From positions 1 through 7,519 of the forward strand of contig JAEYTQ010000322.1 of the NCBI GenBank assembly GCA_023433965.1: a stretch of 7,519 nucleotides of DNA, given 5' to 3'. The notes under the pieces are model-generated. The model was not told where the DNA came from, made no database searches, and worked only from the letters and a program-made list of their open reading frames with translations. This DNA comes from Pseudomonadota bacterium. GTDB taxonomy: Bacteria > Pseudomonadota > Alphaproteobacteria > Rhizobiales > Xanthobacteraceae. Shown here one piece after another: positions 1 through 5,693 of this stretch. Positions within the stretch are counted from its first letter, which is position 1. Each line of letters starts with the position of its first letter. The translations under genes were made by a program, and so were the position numbers.

Positions 1-92
1 CATCGGTGCCCGGCCCGGATGCCCGTGTAAGTCATTGATCTCGCAGCCCCCGCCTACTGTGCATGGGGTTGTTTTCGCAGCTTCGTTTGCGG
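1..92. other. Non-coding flank downstream of the cyclase gene
   Basis: This left edge of the window lies just past the stop codon of the minus-strand cyclase gene. I find no convincing coding frame in it. I also find no rho-independent terminator for the cyclase: the only inverted repeat next to the stop is a 4-base CGCA/TGCG pair around 76-91, and no T-run follows it on the minus strand. A neighbouring gene may begin or end just outside the window. Confidence 0.5.
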
Positions 93-2540
93 CTACCCGC
101 GCATCCGCACCGCAGCCGCATCCACCACGTTCTCCACCTCCTCGCGCCAGCTCAAAATCTCCATCGCCAGCACGGGGTGATTGAAGCCCTTGACCACGAG
201 ATCGTCGAGCGCGCGCGCCTCCACCCAGGGCTCGACGATGCCGTAGACGCGGCGGCTGGCCACGATCTGGCCCGCCTTGGCTTCGCCGCAGAGGCGGGAG
301 GCGAGGTTGGTGACGCTGCCGATCGCGGCATATTCCAGCCGCTGCTCGAAGCCGACCTGGCCGAGCGTGGCATAGCCGACCGCGATGCCGATGCCGAAGC
401 CCAGGCTGTGGCCGCGGTTGCGCCAGCGCTCGGTGAGGGGGCCGATGGTGTCGCGCATCTCCACCGCCATCTTCACGGCGCGCTTGGTGTGGTCCTCGAA
501 CTGGATCGGCGCGTTGAACAGGATCATCACGCCGTCGCCGGCATATTTGTCGAGCGTGCCCTCGTATTTGAAGATCAGCTGGCCGAGCGCGGCGTGATAT
601 TCGCGCAGCACGTTCATCGCCTCTTCCGGCTCGGTCGCCTCGGTGAACGCGGTGAAGCCGCGTAGGTCGCAGAACACGACCGTGACCTCGCGGCGCTGGC
701 TGGTCAGCAGCCCTTCCGGGCTGTCGGAGGAGGCGATCAGCTGCGCCACCTGCGGCGCCAGGAAGCGCTCCAGCTTGCGGATGCGCTCGAGCTCGCCCAG
801 CTGGGTCCTGACGCGCGCCTCCAGCGACTTGTTCCAGTCCTTGAGCTGCTCGGTCTGCTCGCGGAGCTTGTCGGCCTGGGCGCGCACGGTCGTGTTCGCC
901 GCCTCCAGCGCCTGGCTCTTGTGGTCGACCTCGGTGAACAGCTGCGCATTGCGCATCGCCAGCACGGCCTGGTTGGCGAAGGTGCGCATCAGGCCGATGA
1001 CGCTGGGCGCGAACGCGCCGGCGGGGCGGCGCAGCACCACCAGCGAACCGAGCGTGCCCTGCTGGTCGATCAGCGGCACCACCAGCACCGAGTTGAAGCC
1101 GGCCGCGAGCGCGGCCTCGCGCAGCGGCTGCGCGGCGGCCTCGCCGAGTTCGGCAAGTGCGATCGGCTCGCCGCTCGCGGCGGCATCGCTCAGGATGTTC
1201 TCGCCTTCCGCGATGGCGACATGCGCGCCGTCGGCGGATCTGTCGATGCCGTTGGCCTCGACCAGATTGAAGCGGCGCGCCTCGGCATCGAAGCCGTAGA
1301 TCAGCACCGCGTCGGCACCGGTGATCTCGATCGCGCGCCCCGCGATGGTTGCAAGCACCGCGTTGAGATCGAGCGAGGAAGCCACCGCGCGGCCGACCTC
1401 CTCCAATACCTTGAGCTCGTGGATCGACTGCGCGAGATCGCGGGTGCGCTCCTCGACCTTGCTCTCCAGGTTCGAATAGGTCTCCTGGATCTGGTCGGCC
1501 ATGCGGTTGAACTGCCCGGCGAGGTCTTCCAGCTCGTCGGAAGTGTGCACGTCGATGCGGTGGCTGAAATCGCCTGCGCCGAGCTTGTGCGCGCCGTCGC
1601 GCAGCGCCGTGATCGGGATGATCATGCGGCGGGCCAGCAGCGTGCCGGCGAGGATCGCGACCATCAGGCCCATGCCGATCAGAAGCGCAATGCGTACCAG
1701 CTGGTCGCGGATCGGCATCAGCGCCTGCGTGCTCGGCTGCTCGAACATCACGTACCAGCCGAGCTTCGGCACGATGGTGGCTGCGCTCATCACCGATTGG
1801 CCGTTGAAGTCGGTGCCCGATGTCGCGACCGCGCGGTCGGGCGCGATCGCGGCCGCGACCTGCGGCAGCCTGGAGAGGTCCTGGCCGATCTCGGGCCCTT
1901 TCGACGACGTCGCCAGCACGCGGCCGCGCGGGTCGATCACATAGGCGAAGGCGGCCTTGCCGACCTGCGCGTCGGAGAGGAGGTCGGAGAGGAAGCCGAG
2001 ATCGATCTCGGCCACGGTGACGCCGGCGTTGAAGCCCGAATGCGCCACCGAGATCGACATCATCGGCGTGCGGTCGGCGAACCAGGCCGGCGCATAGCTG
2101 ACGCCCCGGGTGACGGCCTCGGTGAAGCGCACGTCACGGGAGAGGTCGGCATTGCCGCCGGTCGTGGTCGACTGCCTGGAGACGCGCAGCACCTCGCGGC
2201 CCTCGCCGTTGAGCTGGAACAGCTGGTTGACGACGGAGACCTGGTGCAGCAGCGATGCGTAATCGGCGCGGCGCTTCTCCAGCGTGTCCTGGCTCGCCCG
2301 CGTCACCCAGCTGATCTGGCGGTCGAGCTCGGCAATCGACTGTTCGATCCGCCGCACGGCGGCCTGCGCCTTGTCCTCCAGCCCGTCGGTCAGCTGCGTC
2401 CTCGTGGCGCGGTAGGAGATCCAGGTCTCCATCGCGCCGTTGACGGCGAGGACGAACACGACGAGGCCGACGAGGGAGACGACGTATTTGGCGAACAGGC
2501 CCTCGCGCAGAGATCGTGTCTTGTCGTTCGCTCCTGCCAT
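93..2540 (-). CDS. Membrane-bound class III adenylate/guanylate cyclase with cache, HAMP and GAF sensor domains
   Basis: This 815-residue protein should make cAMP (or cGMP) from the nucleoside triphosphate at the inner membrane. Visible order: short cytosolic start; membrane helix about 17-37; periplasmic cache-like sensor about 45-275; second membrane helix about 281-303; HAMP about 303-357; coiled coil about 355-387; GAF about 388-530; coiled coil about 537-590; catalytic domain about 612-795. Both metal-binding Asp are present (D625 in VVFCDLRGFT, D669 in the AGDG loop). So are the purine-contacting Lys (K665) and the transition-state Asn/Arg pair (N745, R749 in TNLASRL). The second purine-specifying position, usually Asp or Thr in adenylate cyclases, is Ala (A738), so ATP preference is likely but not certain. 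The ATG start is supported by GAGAGGA five bases upstream (2546-2552) and by the membrane helix directly after it. The gene lies 164 bases downstream of the AsmA-family gene on the same strand, so it could be co-transcribed or have its own promoter. The family is clear; the signals sensed are unknown. Confidence 0.93.
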   Translation of the reverse strand: MAGANDKTRSLREGLFAKYVVSLVGLVVFVLAVNGAMETWISYRATRTQLTDGLEDKAQAAVRRIEQSIAELDRQISWVTRASQDTLEKRRADYASLLHQVSVVNQLFQLNGEGREVLRVSRQSTTTGGNADLSRDVRFTEAVTRGVSYAPAWFADRTPMMSISVAHSGFNAGVTVAEIDLGFLSDLLSDAQVGKAAFAYVIDPRGRVLATSSKGPEIGQDLSRLPQVAAAIAPDRAVATSGTDFNGQSVMSAATIVPKLGWYVMFEQPSTQALMPIRDQLVRIALLIGMGLMVAILAGTLLARRMIIPITALRDGAHKLGAGDFSHRIDVHTSDELEDLAGQFNRMADQIQETYSNLESKVEERTRDLAQSIHELKVLEEVGRAVASSLDLNAVLATIAGRAIEITGADAVLIYGFDAEARRFNLVEANGIDRSADGAHVAIAEGENILSDAAASGEPIALAELGEAAAQPLREAALAAGFNSVLVVPLIDQQGTLGSLVVLRRPAGAFAPSVIGLMRTFANQAVLAMRNAQLFTEVDHKSQALEAANTTVRAQADKLREQTEQLKDWNKSLEARVRTQLGELERIRKLERFLAPQVAQLIASSDSPEGLLTSQRREVTVVFCDLRGFTAFTEATEPEEAMNVLREYHAALGQLIFKYEGTLDKYAGDGVMILFNAPIQFEDHTKRAVKMAVEMRDTIGPLTERWRNRGHSLGFGIGIAVGYATLGQVGFEQRLEYAAIGSVTNLASRLCGEAKAGQIVASRRVYGIVEPWVEARALDDLVVKGFNHPVLAMEILSWREEVENVVDAAAVRMRG

Positions 2541-2632
2541 CCCGATCCTCTCGCGCCGCCGCGGACGCCGGCGCGACGTCCACAGGCTCTTCCGTGTCGT
2601 TCTAGCACAATTCGGGCCGAACGGCCGTCGCG

Positions 2633-2650
2633 CGGCCGGCAGACCGGCCG
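2633..2650 (-). terminator. GC-rich hairpin between the AsmA-family gene and the cyclase gene
   Basis: A perfect 7-base inverted repeat (CGGCCGG and CCGGCCG) with a four-base loop lies in the 164-base gap, 55 bases past the AsmA-family stop codon. No T-run follows on the minus strand, so it is not a canonical rho-independent terminator. It could attenuate read-through into the cyclase, stabilise an mRNA end, or simply reflect high GC. The rest of the gap (2541-2704) shows only the cyclase ribosome-binding site and a weak extended -10-like TGCTAGAAC (minus strand, about 2600-2608) without a good -35. Confidence 0.25.
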
Positions 2651-2704
2651 GTGTGGTTACTCGCTGCGGCCTTCCGGGTGGTGGGTTAGGGAGATTGGCG
2701 AGAC

Positions 2705-4762
2705 CTATCGATTGAAGAGCTGTCGCAGCACGTCGTTCATTGGCTGACTGTCCTGCTGCGCGGCCGGCGGGTCCTCCAGAGCCGGGGCCGCCGGCGAAGC
2801 CTGTGGCGCCGGCGTCGCGGGCACGGCCGGCAGGCTGCGGCTGCGGCCGGTACCAGAACCGGTACCGGCGCCGGTCCCCGTGCCGCCGGAAAGCCCCTGC
2901 TGGATCAGGTTGCCGATAGCCTCCCCGAGCGGCCCGCCGAGCAGATTGTTCTGCCCCGGCTGCTGGCCTTGCGGATCGGCATTGCCGGTCGCATTGCCGC
3001 CGCCCGGTGTCGCGGTGCCGCCCAGCCCGAGGCTGCCCAGGATGTTGCCGAGCCCGGCGCCGTCGGGTCCGAACAGGCCCTTGCCCATCTCGCGCAGCTT
3101 GGCATAGGCGGCATCGGGATTGTCCAGCACACCGGCCATGTCCGGATAGATTCGCGGCTGCGACCAGGAGCCCTGGATCATGACGGGAATGCCGAAGCCG
3201 ACCGGCTCGCTGGTGCGGCCCTGGCCTTCGGTCGTCATCACCAGCTTCGGCTCGACGCGAAACCCCATCATCTTGGTGTCGAGCGCAATGGTGCCCGCGC
3301 CGGTGACGCGCACCAACGGCCCGATCAGATTGAGATCGGTCGTCACGGCCTGGCCCTTGTCGATGCGGAAGGAGGCCGAGAGCTGCGACAGGTCCGTGCT
3401 CTGGTCCTGGCTCGCATTCGGGTCGCCCTGCCAGCCGGACAGCGTGCCCGTGGTCAGCGAGCGGATCATCTGCGCGACATTGATGCCGCGGATGGCGCCG
3501 TCCTGGAAATTGACGAACGCCGTGCCCTGCATGTTCGCCATCAGAGCGCGCTGGCTGTTGCCGGCGCTGCGCAGGGCGAGCTTGGCCTGCAGCTTGCCGT
3601 CGATGCGATCGAATTCGGCAAGACCCTGAAGCAGCGGCAGCGCGCGCACGCCGACGAGGTCGGAATGCATAGCAAAGCTCGGCGCGCCGGTGGTCGCATC
3701 CAGGATCACCTCCCCCGAGACCTGGCCGCCATAGGCGCCGAGATTGGCGGTGCCGGCCTTCAGCACGCCGCCGGCCAGCTTGGCGTCGAGCGCCAGCGGT
3801 GCGATGCGGGCGTCGCCGATCACGGCCTCGTTCGCGGAGATCCGCAGCTGCGCATCGACATAGTTGAGCCCGGCGACGTCAATCGGCGCAGTGCTCCAGG
3901 GCTGCCCTGCAACGCCTTCCGGCGATTTCGCCAGCGGCAGCGCGAGCCGCTGGAAATCGAGATCGAGCTTGACCAGCGGCTTGCTCGCAATGTCGACCGA
4001 AGCCCAGCCGTTGAATGCGCCGTCGCCGAGCCTGCCGGTCACGCCGTTGATCATCACGACATTGCCGCTCAGCCGCATCTCGGCATGACCGGTGAGCTGG
4101 GACTTCAACACATCAGGCATGTCGATGGCGAAGTCCACTGGATACGTCGGCCGTTCGGCCGGCACGGCCGACTTGATGTCGAACTTGGTCGGATGCTCGC
4201 CGACACGCGCGGTGCCGGCGATGCTGATCTTGCGGTCGCGGCCGACGGTCGCGTCGGCGTTGATGGCGCTGATGCGGCCCTCGACCCGGTCGCGCAGACG
4301 CGAGAAGGCGACCTCGCCGTCGATGATCCTGATGCGGTCGACGGTCGCGCCATGGGTCTCGATCGCGAGCGACTTCGACGGGGCGCCGACATTCGGCAGG
4401 CGCTCGCGCAGCAACGGCTGATAGAGCACGGGACGGGTGACGACGAGCTCGCTGATCTCAGGAGCGCCCGACCACGCGCTGGCGAGCGACATGTCGGCCT
4501 GCACGCTGCCGATCGTCAGGCGCGTGATGCCGCTGCGATCCTTGGGGTCGGCGAGCGTGAGGTCGTTCAGGGTGAGGTTCAACGTCGGCCACATGCTGAT
4601 CTTGGTGGTGCCATCGATGGTCAGGCGGTAGCCGGTCGCGCTCTCGACGCGCGAGGCGATCGTCTGGGTCAGGAAGCCCGAGGGAATCCCGACCACGAGC
4701 AGAAGTCCGATCACGACGATGACGGCGGCCAATGCCCCGCCGACGAATTTCAATGCTCTCAT
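2705..4762 (-). CDS. AsmA-family inner-membrane-anchored envelope protein
   Basis: I read this as a 685-residue AsmA-family protein. The family is anchored in the inner membrane by one N-terminal helix and extends a beta-rich groove into the periplasm. Relatives such as AsmA, TamB and YhdP influence outer-membrane assembly and phospholipid movement between membranes. Visible parts: membrane helix about 4-26; AsmA N-terminal segment about 30-200, including the typical GYRLTIDG and WPTLNLTLNDLTLADP stretches; repetitive beta-strand middle; C-terminal AsmA block about 400-540, with the insoluble-domain-like sequences FRIDKGQAVTTDLNLIGPL and PVMIQGSWSQPRIYPDMAG. A low-complexity Gly/Thr/Gln/Pro/Ala tail (about 565-672) follows, ending in a short charged helix-like segment (MNDVLRQLFNR). 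The frame stays open 49 codons further upstream to a GTG at 4909. I prefer the ATG at 4762 because GGAAAG lies five bases before it, the membrane helix starts at once, and the extension would be Arg-rich with no helix. The exact cargo is unknown. Confidence 0.9.
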   Translation of the reverse strand: MRALKFVGGALAAVIVVIGLLLVVGIPSGFLTQTIASRVESATGYRLTIDGTTKISMWPTLNLTLNDLTLADPKDRSGITRLTIGSVQADMSLASAWSGAPEISELVVTRPVLYQPLLRERLPNVGAPSKSLAIETHGATVDRIRIIDGEVAFSRLRDRVEGRISAINADATVGRDRKISIAGTARVGEHPTKFDIKSAVPAERPTYPVDFAIDMPDVLKSQLTGHAEMRLSGNVVMINGVTGRLGDGAFNGWASVDIASKPLVKLDLDFQRLALPLAKSPEGVAGQPWSTAPIDVAGLNYVDAQLRISANEAVIGDARIAPLALDAKLAGGVLKAGTANLGAYGGQVSGEVILDATTGAPSFAMHSDLVGVRALPLLQGLAEFDRIDGKLQAKLALRSAGNSQRALMANMQGTAFVNFQDGAIRGINVAQMIRSLTTGTLSGWQGDPNASQDQSTDLSQLSASFRIDKGQAVTTDLNLIGPLVRVTGAGTIALDTKMMGFRVEPKLVMTTEGQGRTSEPVGFGIPVMIQGSWSQPRIYPDMAGVLDNPDAAYAKLREMGKGLFGPDGAGLGNILGSLGLGGTATPGGGNATGNADPQGQQPGQNNLLGGPLGEAIGNLIQQGLSGGTGTGAGTGSGTGRSRSLPAVPATPAPQASPAAPALEDPPAAQQDSQPMNDVLRQLFNR
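2849..2884 (-). repeat. Three 12-base tandem units encoding a Gly-x-Gly-Thr repeat
   Basis: Three degenerate 12-base units lie head to tail at 2849-2860, 2861-2872 and 2873-2884. Each begins GGT and ends CC on the plus strand. Read on the minus strand they encode GTGT, GAGT and GSGT, residues 627-638 of the AsmA-family protein. The unit length is a multiple of three, so gain or loss of a unit would keep the frame. The first two units carry the palindrome GGTACC at their starts. The repeat sits in the flexible tail, outside the folded domain. Confidence 0.75.
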
Positions 4763-4767
4763 CTCGA

Positions 4768-4773
4768 CTTTCC
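4768..4773 (-). promoter_or_regulatory. Ribosome-binding site that decides the AsmA-family start
   Basis: On the minus strand the sequence GGAAAG ends five bases before the ATG at 4762. This purine-rich element, with correct spacing and a membrane helix encoded immediately afterwards, is the main reason for choosing the 685-residue form over the longer open frame that reaches a GTG at 4909. Confidence 0.6.
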
Positions 4774-4829
4774 AGCGACGGGACGATCGGCGCCGACTTC
4801 GGCAGAGGGCCCGTCCTTTGCGCCTCGAG

Positions 4830-4857
4830 TTTATCCCCGGACCGGAAGCGGCTCCAA
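4830..4857 (-). promoter_or_regulatory. Candidate sigma-70-type promoter for the AsmA-family gene
   Basis: On the minus strand TTGGAG (4857-4852) and GATAAA (4835-4830) are separated by 16 bases. Both resemble housekeeping -35 and -10 elements, matching TTGACA and TATAAT at 4 of 6 positions each. Transcription would start near 4823 and leave an untranslated leader of about 60 bases before the ATG at 4762. The elements were picked by eye in a GC-rich region, so a chance match is possible. Confidence 0.35.
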
Positions 4858-4892
4858 GCGGGTAAAAATAGTCAGGGGGTGCTGCAAAGTTA

Positions 4893-4908
4893 TGTGACTT
4901 GTGACACA
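4893..4908. promoter_or_regulatory. CRP-like operator in the divergent intergenic region
   Basis: The 16-mer TGTGACTTGTGACACA matches the classical CRP half-site arrangement TGTGA-N6-TCACA at 9 of 10 conserved positions; the only mismatch is A for T at 4904. It lies between the divergent AsmA-family gene and the Crp/Fnr regulator, about 90 bases before the regulator start and about 77 bases upstream of the AsmA-family transcription start I infer. The adjacent regulator keeps the CRP-type recognition residues, so it is the natural candidate to bind here. The sequence can also be read as two tandem heptamers starting TGTGAC, so a direct-repeat protein or chance cannot be excluded. Confidence 0.5.
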
Positions 4909-4971
4909 CTTCTCCGGCGCGGGTTTACGCGATGCTGAAGTTGATGGTTTCAAGCGATTTGCCGAGAACAA

Positions 4972-4987
4972 TGACAAGACGTTCACA
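4972..4987. promoter_or_regulatory. Weaker CRP-like site at the regulator's ribosome-binding site
   Basis: TGACAAGACGTTCACA has one perfect half-site (TCACA) and matches TGTGA-N6-TCACA at 8 of 10 positions; the two mismatches fall in the important TGTGA core of the left half. Its right end overlaps the AAGG ribosome-binding element (4987-4990), so occupancy would be expected to block expression of the regulator. This is a tentative call. Confidence 0.25.
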
Positions 4988-4998
4988 AGGACATTGAC

Positions 4999-5673
4999 AT
5001 GAGCAAGCAGGCCGAATTTGCGGTCATCCTGAAGATGAACCCGATGTTCGCCGATCTCGGGCCGGACGAGCTCCAGCGGCTGTCCAATCTCTGCCATACC
5101 CAGCACCTGGGCAACGGCGAAGTGCTGTTCCAGAAGGGCGATCCCGGCGACGCGCTGTTCGGCGTCCGCCGCGGCCAGGTCCGCATCGAAACCGGCGCCT
5201 CCGACGGCAGCCGGCTGACACTCAATTTCATGGGCCCGGGCGACCTGTTTGGCGAAGTCGCGGTGCTGGACGGCCAGAGCCGCACGGCCGACGCCACCGC
5301 GGGCGAGGCCAGCGAATTGTTCGTGTTGCGGCGCGAAGATTTCCTCGGCTTCCTCGAGCGCGAGCCGAAGGTCGCGATCAAGATCATTGCCCTGCTGTGC
5401 CAGCGCATCCGCTGGCAGAGCGAGCGCATGGAAGAGTCCATGCTGCAACCGCTGCCGGTGCGCCTGGCGCGGCGGCTCTGCGCGCTCGCCGCGGATTTCG
5501 GCTCGGAGGTGCACATCTCGCAGGAGCAGCTGGGCGTCTTCGTCGGCGCCGCCCGCGAGAGCGTCAACCGCCAGCTGCAGGCCTGGCGCAAGGAAGCCAT
5601 CCTCGACCTGCAGCGCGGCCGCATCCTGCTCAGGAACATGACCAAGCTGACGGCGATCGCGCGGAACGAGTAG
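4999..5673 (+). CDS. Crp/Fnr-family cyclic-nucleotide-type transcription regulator
   Basis: This 224-residue protein has the usual length and two-domain plan of CRP relatives. The N-terminal beta-barrel (about 16-125) contains a phosphate-binding cassette, FGEVAVLDGQSRTADA at 84-99; E86, R95 and T96 sit where E72, R82 and S83 bind cAMP in E. coli CRP. A long dimerisation helix (about 112-145) leads to a winged helix-turn-helix (about 152-215). The recognition segment RESVNR (186-191) matches CRP RETVGR, keeping the three residues (R186, E187, R191) that read TGTGA half-sites. The Fnr-type N-terminal cysteine cluster is absent, so an oxygen-sensing iron-sulfur role is unlikely. By eye alignment, the adenine-contacting Thr127 of CRP is Gln140 here, while Ser128 is kept as S141, so the ligand could be cAMP, cGMP or something else. 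AAGG lies eight bases before the ATG. A CRP-like box lies upstream, suggesting autoregulation and control of the divergent AsmA-family gene. Confidence 0.9.
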   Translation: MSKQAEFAVILKMNPMFADLGPDELQRLSNLCHTQHLGNGEVLFQKGDPGDALFGVRRGQVRIETGASDGSRLTLNFMGPGDLFGEVAVLDGQSRTADATAGEASELFVLRREDFLGFLEREPKVAIKIIALLCQRIRWQSERMEESMLQPLPVRLARRLCALAADFGSEVHISQEQLGVFVGAARESVNRQLQAWRKEAILDLQRGRILLRNMTKLTAIARNE

Positions 5674-5693
5674 AGGCGGGGTCCCTCCGAACC

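Noticed and set aside
2593..2609. CGTG...CACA as a second CRP-like box before the cyclase
   Set aside because: The spacing between the GTG and CAC halves is one base too long, and the outer positions do not match TGTGA/TCACA.
921..2747. Plus-strand open frame of 608 codons opposite the cyclase gene
   Set aside because: It is a shadow of the biased codon use of the minus-strand gene: Arg/Ala/Asp/His-rich, no recognisable domain or ribosome-binding site, and it fully overlaps a gene with clear catalytic motifs.
2969..4897. Plus-strand open frame of 642 codons opposite the AsmA-family gene
   Set aside because: It has the same antisense composition (Arg/Ala/Gly/Asp/His-rich), with no domain or membrane segment, while the opposite strand encodes a clear AsmA-family protein.
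4941..4954. Fnr/FixK-type box TTGAT...TCAAG upstream of the regulator
   Set aside because: The half-sites TTGA and TCAA are separated by five bases instead of six, and the TTGAT-N4-ATCAA pattern does not fit. It is probably chance.
5674..5693. Bidirectional terminator in the 20-base convergent gap
   Set aside because: Only a 4-base GAGG/CCTC pair is present and no T-run lies on either strand.
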